Positions 26,401 to 33,302 of a stretch of DNA of 64,000 bases are shown here, one piece after another; the stretch's first letter is position 1; the number at the start of each line of letters is the position of its first letter. A model generated the notes under the pieces. The model worked only from the letters and a program-made list of their open reading frames with translations, searched no databases and was not told where the DNA came from. Origin of the DNA: Saprospirales bacterium (GTDB lineage: Bacteria > Bacteroidota > Bacteroidia > Chitinophagales > Saprospiraceae); assembly GCA_002698985.1 (NCBI GenBank), contig PAAY01000014.1:1-64000 (forward strand), read 5' to 3'. The position numbers and the translations under genes are program-made.

Positions 26401-28477
26401 CATTACCATGGGGCCATTCAAAATTGCCGACGGACCCATTACCATTGACCTCGAAGACCAGGACCTGCCCGATTGCCACACCAGCAACACCCTGATGCCA
26501 CCGCCGCCCTGCTCGCAGGAGCCGCCAAAGGCAAGCCTGGGTGACTACGTCTGGAATGACCTGAATAAAAACGGCAAACAAGACCTCGGAGAGCCCGGCG
26601 TGGACGGCGTGAAGGTGACCCTGCACAAATGCGACGGCACTTTCGTTGCCGAGCAATTCACCGCCAACGGTGGTCTGTACCTGTTCACCGACCTCGCCCC
26701 GGACATGCACTATTACGTGGTGTTCAGCGACCTGCCGGCTGATTTTATCTTCACTTCGCAAAACGCGGCTGGCGATGCAGTGGATTCCGATGCCGACCCC
26801 AACACGGGCCGTACCGAATGCACCTTCCTCAGCCCCGGCGAGGAAGACCGCACCTGGGATGCAGGCCTCGTAAGCACCGCTCCCGTCCTCGGCAAACTGG
26901 GTGACTACGTCTGGTTCGACGCCAATGGCAACGGCATTCAGGAACAAGGTGAACCCGGCATGGGCGACATCTTCGTCATCCTGGAAGACTGCAACGGCAA
27001 CTACCTCGACTTCACCATTACCGATGCCAATGGCATGTACATGTTCAGCGATTTGGAGGCAGGTGATTACACCGTTCGCTTCGCAAATCCGGGTGACGGC
27101 TATTTCGGCTTCCCCATCAAATTGACCGTTCAGGATGCCGGCAACGACGACACTGTTGACAGCGATGCCGACTGGCTCGGCCGCACGCCTTGCATCACCC
27201 TGGGCCCGGGCGAGGTGAACCTGACCATCGACGCCGGTTTCACCGGGGAGGCGCCACAGTGCACCCTCACTCCCGAGGTGACCAACATCGAGTGCATCGA
27301 CAATGGCACCCCTGACGACCCCAGCGATGATATTTTCAAATTCACCCTCACCGTTTACGGCGTCGCCACCGGAGCCTGGGGCTTCGATGTGGCCGAAACG
27401 GGCGAGCAGATGCTGGCTTACGGCGTGCCGCATGTCATGGGCCCCTTCCCCATTTCCGAAGGCGACCTGACCCTGACCCTCTGCGACCACGACGTCATCG
27501 GATGCTGTACCACGGTGACCGTTACGCCACCCGCTACTTGCTCCACCCCGGTTTGCGACAACGTCACCAACGGCGGTCTGATCGGCAATGACGAAAGCCA
27601 TTGCGGCAGCTACGATCCCGAACCCATCATTTCCCTGGAAGATCCTTCCGGCGGCAGCGGCGATATCGAATACGTATGGCTCTCCTCAACCGAGGGTTGC
27701 CCCTGGGATGCCAGTCAGGCCATCCCCAACAGCAACAGCCCGACCTACGATCCCGGTGAAATCACCCAAACCACCTGGTTCCTGCGCTGTGCCCGCCGTG
27801 TGGGCTGCGACACCTTCATCGAAAGCAACTGCGTGGTGAAAGAAGTGGTTACGGACTGCGGCGGCGGCTGCAACATCACCCTCGATGTCAGCCCCGGCAC
27901 CATTACCATCGGCGGCCTCACGGCCCCCAACGTGATCGTGCACGTCTTCAATGCCAGCAACTGGGCCACCGTGTTCAGCTGCTTCAACAACTGCGACAAT
28001 CCGCAAGTGGTCGGCAACCTGCCGGGAGGCACCTACTACGTGAAAGTAGAACTCTTCGGCGCCAGCTGGGAGCCCCTCTGCGACCGCCAGGAGTACGTTG
28101 ATGTGCCCGGCAACATGATTATCAAGCCCGTTGTAACCGGACCGCAAAGCCACAGTGCTGAAAGCGCCCGCAAGCAACAGCCCAACACAACGATCCAACA
28201 AAACGGCATCCAGTTCCGCAGCCAGCACCAATTCGCACTGGTACCGAACCCCGCCGGCGAGTTCGTAAAAGTCCTCTGGGAAACCGGCAACTACGACAAC
28301 TTGGAGATCATTTTCTTCAACCAGCTCGGCCAACAAGTCAAAACAGTCAAACTGGATGACGGAAACACCGGCGAGCAAACCATTGACATTGCGAGCCTGC
28401 AAAGCGGCACCTACCTGGTGCAACTGCGCAGCAACAACACTTTACCTCTGGTAAAAAGGCTCGTGATCAGCCACTAA
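23432..28477 (+). CDS. Giant T9SS-secreted protein with four Cys-containing modules and two SdrB-like domains
   Basis: 1681 residues with signal peptide ending in SLMAQ. A module of about 130-143 residues occurs four times, starting near residues 38, 431, 574 and 724. Each runs from DCC through YTG-DC and a conserved HNQ to FHTSCSQPL and GNQFG, with about six conserved Cys. Residues about 170-430 hold an extra beta-sandwich with an Asp-rich, calcium-binding-like stretch (DGLDNDSDDND). Residues about 1036-1145 and 1156-1270 are two SdrD B-like repeats (GDYVWNDLNKNGKQD; GDYVWFDANGNGIQE). Two Ig-like stretches follow, then a type A T9SS sorting domain (LVPNPAGEFVKVLWE to YLVQLRSNN). Likely a surface or matrix adhesin. 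A strong terminator follows. Confidence 0.88.
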   Translation: MIKHYLPKQSLAAVRIAFLAAFLFTAFTSNSLMAQAEDCCTDGNKIAAMTITYTGEDCSATSHNQTPDKVTCNGDPADKQAVHIIVNNKQNPDEGDLFFEGDVQLGTPFTVEAATAGKDEFKAETWFHIFDDQWNLLQEVRFHTSCSQPIAAGNQFGSIRIDKLFLTDGTSCSAQPPSICTGSITLVRWDWSDGCNLGSQSGNWPPNYINGTACAFEVSNLKRDEGSNSCIDGLDNDSDDNDAVCFDKWKNDEDDDDNEDRTLYFEISFDNGESGQLTAWEFYQMAPPIIDNDNECNNYPESIRVRVLKNNVQIIEQYIDTDQQAWKKESISFPGNTGNFSGGDSYRFEIIGFDLNYHCGSNPDARAFGLDNMELKGCCGDTPPPGCDPCEFAGKIENDEAECGPFDPETIVEVEVADCDNTPPPPPPLMDCCPFLDHDLVRITARYTGQDCNASYHDQDSDKASCEGNPGSAPYVHIIASEKEGGNGDVWFDGWVNLDDTFVIDPEFDNEDDLASNTWVDIYSPSGQLLQRVKFHTSCSQPLGIGNQFGGIQIVEIEDEDGQFCGNSGNPSNDCCPFLDHDLVRISIQYTGEDCSASNHNQDSDKVSCEGDPGFAPYVHIVASEKEGGNGDVWFDGWVNLDETFVIDAEFDNEDDLASNTWVDIYSPSGQLLQRVKFHTSCSQPLGIGNQFGSLLILEIEDEDGLTCGQATGDDDDDPQGSQDCCDSGEKIAQLTMTYTGEDCSATSHNQDPDKVSCDGDPNDMATVHIVASEKKGGDGKVWFDGTVNLGEQFTLDAANGNESRLKSNTWVDSYSPSGQLLQRVQFHTSCSQPLSIGNQFGSLTVDFIVFEDGSNCGPPPPPPTPDLEYQWLASTDGCPDDLSQAIPGATERDYDPGYITQTTWYVRLVRPKDCEGNDDAWTASNCIEKRVVNLDVDFLDISCDDNGTFDPADDLWSFGFKVSGSGNGWNATAYSNVGVLQFSGDYGETITMGPFKIADGPITIDLEDQDLPDCHTSNTLMPPPPCSQEPPKASLGDYVWNDLNKNGKQDLGEPGVDGVKVTLHKCDGTFVAEQFTANGGLYLFTDLAPDMHYYVVFSDLPADFIFTSQNAAGDAVDSDADPNTGRTECTFLSPGEEDRTWDAGLVSTAPVLGKLGDYVWFDANGNGIQEQGEPGMGDIFVILEDCNGNYLDFTITDANGMYMFSDLEAGDYTVRFANPGDGYFGFPIKLTVQDAGNDDTVDSDADWLGRTPCITLGPGEVNLTIDAGFTGEAPQCTLTPEVTNIECIDNGTPDDPSDDIFKFTLTVYGVATGAWGFDVAETGEQMLAYGVPHVMGPFPISEGDLTLTLCDHDVIGCCTTVTVTPPATCSTPVCDNVTNGGLIGNDESHCGSYDPEPIISLEDPSGGSGDIEYVWLSSTEGCPWDASQAIPNSNSPTYDPGEITQTTWFLRCARRVGCDTFIESNCVVKEVVTDCGGGCNITLDVSPGTITIGGLTAPNVIVHVFNASNWATVFSCFNNCDNPQVVGNLPGGTYYVKVELFGASWEPLCDRQEYVDVPGNMIIKPVVTGPQSHSAESARKQQPNTTIQQNGIQFRSQHQFALVPNPAGEFVKVLWETGNYDNLEIIFFNQLGQQVKTVKLDDGNTGEQTIDIASLQSGTYLVQLRSNNTLPLVKRLVISH
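24722..25579 (+). repeat. In-frame tandem duplication, 429-bp period
   Basis: The coding copies starting at 24722 and 25151 are nearly identical in DNA over long stretches, for example the segments following GAATTCGACAACGAAGACGA at 24950 and 25379. The period of 429 bp is exactly 143 codons. The outer copies (23543 and 25601) are more diverged. This implies a recent internal duplication or gene conversion. Confidence 0.85.
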
Positions 28478-28503
28478 ACCGTGGCAACAAACACTATGAA
28501 CCC

Positions 28504-28538
28504 GAAAGCCCGCCAACCAGCGGGCTTTCTTTGTTTTT
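28504..28538 (+). terminator. Intrinsic terminator after the giant secreted protein
   Basis: Hairpin GAAAGCCCGC-CAACCA-GCGGGCTTTC followed by TTTGTTTTT, 27 bp past the stop at 28477. Confidence 0.9.
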
Positions 28539-28564
28539 GGGGTGAATGGGATAACATGGTTGGG

Positions 28565-28597
28565 TTTGGAAATTTGAGTGGGGGTTTTGTAGATTTG
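28565..28597 (+). promoter_or_regulatory. Candidate promoter of the ParB/methylase cassette
   Basis: TTTG at 28565-28568 and TAGATTTG at 28590-28597 with a 21-bp spacer fit the Bacteroidota -33/-7 pattern. Transcription would start near 28602 and leave a leader of about 155 nt. Confidence 0.4.
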
Positions 28598-28758
28598 TGC
28601 GGTTGTTTACCACAATCAACAATTCTTTGCTTATTGAAAAGCATTGCTTTGTGATAGTTTAAATACCATGAACAGCGTTGTTATTCGCGACAGGGATGAA
28701 GAGGAATATGAGCATTGCGTCTATTGGGAGTTGATCACACTTAATAAAAACATAAGTT

Positions 28759-30117
28759 ATGGCAAGTCATCGAGAACTGGTAGACATTCTATCTTTGAAT
28801 ATAAACATCGAAAACCCAAGATTTGAAATGGTTAGCAATCAACGAGAAGCAATAAAAACAATGATTGAAGACCAAAAAGAAAAACTCATAAAATTAGCAG
28901 AAGATATTATTAGCGAAGGATTGAACCCAGGGGATCCAATCTTTATAACAAAACATAAAAAGCAGAAAGGTGTGTACAACGTATTGGAAGGAAATCGAAG
29001 AGTAACAGCCTTGAAACTATTAGAAAACCCAGATCTTATTCCAGAATCTAATAAATCAATTCTAAATAAATTTAAGAAGTTATCTGAACAATATTCAAAA
29101 TCTCCAATTGAAAAAGTACCTTGTATTTTATTTGATGATGAAAAAGAAGCTGAACATTGGATTAAACTAAAGCATACAGGGCAAAATGATGGAGTAGGCA
29201 CTGTAGGATGGGATGCTCAACAAAAAGCAAGATTTGACGAGAGGGTGAAAGGGAAATATAACTATGCATTACAAATAATTGACTTCATGAAAAAAGAAGA
29301 GTCAGTTGACGAAGATTTAAAGAAAAATTTAGGAAAAGTAAAATCTTCTTCACTACAAAGACTAGTAAGTGACCCTGATTATAGAAAAATGGCAGGAATA
29401 GAAATCAAAGACGGAAAAGTCATTACTAGGTATGACCCTTCAGAGGTGGCAAAACCACTAAGTAAAACCATTAATGATCTACTACGCAAGGATTTTACCG
29501 TCAAAGACATCTATTACAAGGATGATCGATTGAATTACCTTGAGACATTCAAAAAGTCCGACTTACCAGATAAAACCCAAAGACTAGCTGGGCATTGGGA
29601 GCTTATTAGTAAGACGAGACCAAAAAAAGCCACCTCCAGTTCTGAAAAACAAGAAAGTAGAAAAAGAAGCAAATCACCTATTTCTAAAAGAACCACAATA
29701 ATTCCAAAAAGCACAATATTATCTATCAATCAGTCACGAGTTAACAAGATTTACCACGAACTAAAAGACCTTGACCTGAGAGACTTTGAGAATTCAGCAG
29801 CAATTGCGTTCAGGGTATTCATTGAACTTTCCATGGATAGCTATATAGAGAAATTTCCAATTTCCGGAGTAACTATCAATAGCAAGCTGAGTCACAAACT
29901 GAAATCCGTTGCCTCGGATATTCAAAACAAAGGCATTCTAGACAAGCATAAATTAAAAGGGGCATACACAGCGGCAACCATGAAAGATAGCATCTTTTCC
30001 ATTGACACTTTCAATGCCTTTGTACACAACAAAGATTTTCACCCTGATGCTTCAATGTTAAAAAAGAATTGGGATAATCTTGAAATATTTTTTACCACAT
30101 TATGGGACTTAATTTGA
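28759..30117 (+). CDS. ParB/sulfiredoxin-fold N-terminal protein with helical C-terminal domain, linked to adenine methylase
   Basis: 452 residues. The N-terminal third has the ParB/Srx-like layout: target-like strand (LSLNINIENPRFE), a helix with IIS-EGLNPGDPIFIT and then the hallmark VLEGNRRVTALKLL at about residues 74-87. The middle (about 130-280) is helical and Lys-rich; residues about 290-325 are a basic Ser/Lys linker. The C-terminal 130 residues (AIAFRVFIELSMDSYIEKF; NAFVHNKDFHP; WDNLEIFFTTLW) form an all-helical domain that I associate with abortive-infection or HEPN-like domains only tentatively. The gene is strongly A-rich, unlike its neighbours, which indicates transfer. It overlaps the methylase by 16 bp. 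ParB-fold proteins can bind or cut DNA or hydrolyse NTPs; which applies here is not visible. Confidence 0.75.
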   Translation: MASHRELVDILSLNINIENPRFEMVSNQREAIKTMIEDQKEKLIKLAEDIISEGLNPGDPIFITKHKKQKGVYNVLEGNRRVTALKLLENPDLIPESNKSILNKFKKLSEQYSKSPIEKVPCILFDDEKEAEHWIKLKHTGQNDGVGTVGWDAQQKARFDERVKGKYNYALQIIDFMKKEESVDEDLKKNLGKVKSSSLQRLVSDPDYRKMAGIEIKDGKVITRYDPSEVAKPLSKTINDLLRKDFTVKDIYYKDDRLNYLETFKKSDLPDKTQRLAGHWELISKTRPKKATSSSEKQESRKRSKSPISKRTTIIPKSTILSINQSRVNKIYHELKDLDLRDFENSAAIAFRVFIELSMDSYIEKFPISGVTINSKLSHKLKSVASDIQNKGILDKHKLKGAYTAATMKDSIFSIDTFNAFVHNKDFHPDASMLKKNWDNLEIFFTTLWDLI

Positions 30118-31070
30118 CTTCCAATTATTATTCACCACTTAGATATCCAGGTGGTAAAGGAAAGCTATCTCATTACATTCAACTTCTGATAGAATACAAC
30201 CTTCTTACAGACGGCCATTATGTTGAACCCTATGCAGGTGGAGCTTCCATAGCGCTTTCACTATTATTTGGAGAGTATGTAAGAAATGTCCACATTAACG
30301 ATTATGACTACAATGTTTTTTCGTTTTGGCATTCTGTCCTCCACCATACTGACGAACTAATTGACTTAATTAGAAAAACTGATATAACTATTGAAAATTG
30401 GGAACGAAATAAAGAAGTTCTTAACAACCCAGAATCACATTCTCAGATAGAAGTTGGTTTTTCAACATTTTATTTGAACCGAACAAATCGATCTGGAATT
30501 TTAAAGGCCGGTGTGATCGGAGGAAAACAACAAAATGGAAAATGGAGAATAGATGCAAGGTTCAATAAAAATGATTTAATTCAAAGAATAAAAAAGATTA
30601 GTCGCTACAAATCTCGAATTAAACTATACAACCAAGATGCCGTAGACCTAATAAAAAACCTCGATAAAACCCTTCCTAAAAAAACCTTATTTTATCTTGA
30701 TCCACCATACTACAAAAAAGGGAAAGACCTATATATAAATTTTTACAACCATACTGATCACAAGAAAATTTCGGAGCTAATCACCTCGCTGAAGAACAGA
30801 TATTGGCTAGTTTCCTACGACAATGATGAAAACATTAGATTCTTTTACAGGGATTTTCTACAGAGAACATATGAACTAAGTTACCATGCGGCAAAGGCCT
30901 CGAAAGGAAAAGAAATAATTATATTTTCAGACGATTTAATAGTTCCAAACATTAAAAACCCTTTAGACAAATCTGAGATAAAAAAAATCAGCCAACTTGG
31001 ACTATCTGGAGAATGGATTAAAGCAAGAAGTTCTATGTACAACCAACACCACAAAGACCAAACCTTCTAA
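30102..31070 (+). CDS. D12-class (Dam-like) DNA N6-adenine methyltransferase
   Basis: 322 residues with the N-terminal motif PLRYPGGKGKL (SAM-binding motif I equivalent of the D12/Dam family), the EPYAGGASIALSLL strand and the catalytic DPPYYKKGKDLY (motif IV, DPPY) at about residues 200-211. It should transfer a methyl group from SAM to adenine N6 in a short DNA site. The ATG lies inside the end of the ParB-like gene, so the pair is translationally coupled. Base composition is A-rich as in its partner. No restriction endonuclease gene accompanies it, so it could be an orphan epigenetic methylase or the modification half of a defence or mobile-element module in which the ParB-like protein is the effector. 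Confidence 0.9.
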   Translation: MGLNLTSNYYSPLRYPGGKGKLSHYIQLLIEYNLLTDGHYVEPYAGGASIALSLLFGEYVRNVHINDYDYNVFSFWHSVLHHTDELIDLIRKTDITIENWERNKEVLNNPESHSQIEVGFSTFYLNRTNRSGILKAGVIGGKQQNGKWRIDARFNKNDLIQRIKKISRYKSRIKLYNQDAVDLIKNLDKTLPKKTLFYLDPPYYKKGKDLYINFYNHTDHKKISELITSLKNRYWLVSYDNDENIRFFYRDFLQRTYELSYHAAKASKGKEIIIFSDDLIVPNIKNPLDKSEIKKISQLGLSGEWIKARSSMYNQHHKDQTF

Positions 31071-31176
31071 ACCTCGGCATTGCGTGTAGTCTCCCCATCC
31101 TCAGCCCCTACAAGTATCAAGCGCAGCGGCACTTGCAGGAGTTTCTTACCCCCTCCCCATCCTCCCCCACTCTCCT

Positions 31177-31184
31177 TACCTTCG
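31177..31184 (+). promoter_or_regulatory. Candidate -7 box of the M1 aminopeptidase gene
   Basis: TACCTTCG followed by CG, the same ten bases as in front of the cobalamin riboswitch (39770-39779). It is one mismatch from TAnnTTTG and 30 bp before the ATG at 31214. Confidence 0.4.
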
Positions 31185-31213
31185 CGTTTCATTTTCAAAT
31201 CACCTGTCGCAAC

Positions 31214-33091
31214 ATGAAGAACACAATGACAAAGTTGTTTGCTGTACTTACGCTGATGGCTTTCACCGTGCTGGCCTGTCAGCAGGAACAAAAAGCCCCG
31301 GAAACCGAAAAAACCGCCACATCCGACCCGCACAGTTTTAGTCGTCCTTCCGAGGCCCGGGGCACGCACCTGGACCTGGAGCTGTACGTTCATTTCGACA
31401 GAAAAGAGCTGGAAGGCGTGGCCCGCTGGACCGTTGAGGCGGCAGCGGATGCCACCGAAATCGTCTTCGATACCCGGCAGATGCACATCGACAGGGTGAC
31501 GGTGGGGGAAGCCGAAAACCCAGTTGATTTCACGCTGGGTGAGGAGGATCCGCTGCTGGGACAGGTCCTTCGTGTGCCCCTGCCGGAGTACCGTAAGCCC
31601 TCCGACAAAATCAACATTTACTACCGCACCCTGCCGGAGGCGGCGGCGCTGGGCTGGATGGAGCCGGAAATGACCGCCGGAAAAAAGCTGCCCTTCCTGT
31701 TCACGCAGGGGCAGGCCATTCTGACCCGCACCTGGATTCCCTGCCAGGATAGCCCCGGACTGCGAATCACCTACACGGCACAAGTAACGGTGCCCGGCGG
31801 CATGATGGCCGTGATGAGCGCCGAAAACCCACAGGAAAAATCCGGCGATGGCGTTTACAGCTTCCGGATGGAGCAGCCCATTCCGCCTTACCTCATCGCC
31901 CTGGCAGTCGGGGACATCGCTTTTAAATCCGTGGGGCCAAGAACGGGTGTCTATGCCGAACCGGTCTTGCTGGACAAGGCTGCCTGGGAGTTTGCCGACA
32001 TGGAAAACATGCTGACCACTGCCGAAGGACTTTACGGACCCTACGACTGGGGCCGCTACGACCTGATCGTGCTGCCGCCGGGCTTTCCCTTTGGGGGAAT
32101 GGAAAATCCCCGCCTGACCTTTGCCACGCCTACCATCCTCGCCGGCGACCGCAGCCTGGTTTCGCTGGTGGCGCATGAACTGGCGCACTCCTGGTCGGGC
32201 AACCTGGTGACCAACGCCACCTGGAACGACTTCTGGCTCAACGAGGGCTTCACCGTTTATTTCGAGCGGCGCATCATGGAGGCCCTGTATGGGCTGGACT
32301 ACACCAACATGCTGGAGTTGCTGGAATACCGTGAATTGCTCGACGAAATCGAATACCTGGGGCCCGAAAGTCCCGACACCCGTCTGAAACTGGACCTGGC
32401 CGGCAGAGATCCTGATGAGGGCATGACCGACATCGCCTACCAGAAAGGGGCGGCATTTCTGAAGATGCTGGAACAAACCGCCGGCCGGGAACGCTTCGAT
32501 GCCTTTCTGAAGGCCTGGTTCGACAAACACAAGTTCACTTCCGTAACCACCGAGGATTTTCTGGCCTTCCTCCGGGAAAACCTGTTGGACAAGTACCAAC
32601 TCGAGGCCAACGTCGATGAATGGGTCTATCAGCCCGGCTTGCCCGGTAACTGCCCCGTTCCGGAAAGTGATCGCTTCTCAAAGGTGGAGGCACAGGCCCG
32701 GGCGGCGATGGAAAAGTTGCCAGACACAAGTGGCTGGACCTCTCACGAGTGGGTGCACTTCGTGCGCAATTTACCGAAGGAAATCAGCCCGCAGCGCCTC
32801 CAGGAACTCGACCGGGCTTTTCAACTCAGCAACACCGGCAATTCAGAACTCCTGGCCGCCTGGCTGGAAACGGCCATCCGCCGGGGCTATCTGGCTGAGG
32901 TACAGCCACAATTGGAGAGTTTTTTGACCAGCATGGGTCGGCGCCGCTTCCTGATGCCGCTGTACACCGCACTGGTGGACACCGGTGAACTGGATCTGGC
33001 CAGGAGTATTTTTGCGAAGGCGAAGGACAGCTACCACGCCGTGAGCGCCAACAGCGTTGAAAAGTTACTGGATGAAGCGGGGCAACAGTAA
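31214..33091 (+). CDS. M1-family zinc aminopeptidase lipoprotein (leukotriene A4 hydrolase/aminopeptidase B type)
   Basis: The open frame starts earlier, but the ATG at 31214 gives the lipoprotein signal MKNTMTKLFAVLTLM with lipobox VLAC, so the mature protein is lipid-anchored. The exopeptidase loop FGGMENP precedes the zinc motif HELAHSW (His at about residue 321) with the third ligand Glu 18 residues later in NEGFT, and a Tyr-containing proton-donor region (TDIAYQKGAAFLKML). The C-terminal third is helical (ARM-like), as in leukotriene A4 hydrolase relatives. It removes N-terminal residues from peptides in the periplasm or on the surface. A 510-residue antisense frame is a shadow. Confidence 0.92.
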   Translation: MKNTMTKLFAVLTLMAFTVLACQQEQKAPETEKTATSDPHSFSRPSEARGTHLDLELYVHFDRKELEGVARWTVEAAADATEIVFDTRQMHIDRVTVGEAENPVDFTLGEEDPLLGQVLRVPLPEYRKPSDKINIYYRTLPEAAALGWMEPEMTAGKKLPFLFTQGQAILTRTWIPCQDSPGLRITYTAQVTVPGGMMAVMSAENPQEKSGDGVYSFRMEQPIPPYLIALAVGDIAFKSVGPRTGVYAEPVLLDKAAWEFADMENMLTTAEGLYGPYDWGRYDLIVLPPGFPFGGMENPRLTFATPTILAGDRSLVSLVAHELAHSWSGNLVTNATWNDFWLNEGFTVYFERRIMEALYGLDYTNMLELLEYRELLDEIEYLGPESPDTRLKLDLAGRDPDEGMTDIAYQKGAAFLKMLEQTAGRERFDAFLKAWFDKHKFTSVTTEDFLAFLRENLLDKYQLEANVDEWVYQPGLPGNCPVPESDRFSKVEAQARAAMEKLPDTSGWTSHEWVHFVRNLPKEISPQRLQELDRAFQLSNTGNSELLAAWLETAIRRGYLAEVQPQLESFLTSMGRRRFLMPLYTALVDTGELDLARSIFAKAKDSYHAVSANSVEKLLDEAGQQ

Positions 33092-33164
33092 GCGCCGCTT
33101 TGCCGTTTAGATGACCCGTTTGAACAAATTCTGTTAAAAACACCTTCCACCCTTTCTTTCTGTC

Positions 33165-33172
33165 TATTTTTG
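33165..33172 (+). promoter_or_regulatory. Candidate -7 box of the cohesin/SprB gene
   Basis: TATTTTTG matches TAnnTTTG exactly, about 130 bp before the ATG at 33303. Predicted transcription start is near 33177, which would put the inverted repeat at 33206-33257 into the leader RNA. Confidence 0.4.
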
Positions 33173-33205
33173 GCCGCGTTTGACAGGGCAGATAATTGTT
33201 ATATG

Positions 33206-33257
33206 TTGAGAGAAGTTGAGAGAGCTTACCACCGCTGTCCCTCTAAACTTCTCTCAA
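33206..33257. repeat. Inverted repeat with TTGAGAGAAGTT arms
   Basis: TTGAGAGAAGTT-GAGAG and CTCT-AAACTTCTCTCAA are reverse complements apart from one base and are separated by 16-20 bp. The units belong to the same TTGAGAG/TTTAGAG vocabulary as repeat copies A-D, but the central hairpin is replaced by unrelated sequence. Confidence 0.65.
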
Positions 33258-33302
33258 CCCAAACCGCCGGTCATTTACTCACGAAATCGCTAATTGAAAG
33301 AA

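Noticed and set aside
25994-27601. 535-residue open frame antisense to the giant secreted protein
   Set aside because: The plus strand has signal peptide, repeated modules and sorting domain; the antisense frame mirrors the repeats and has no start context.
28644-28826. 60-codon open frame overlapping the start of the ParB-like gene
   Set aside because: It starts at TTG or an internal ATG and overlaps the well-supported ParB-like start in another frame. It shows no domain or signal and is probably chance in AT-rich DNA.
31067-32599. 510-residue open frame antisense to the M1 aminopeptidase
   Set aside because: The plus strand carries intact HELAHSW and GGMENP motifs, while the antisense product has none.
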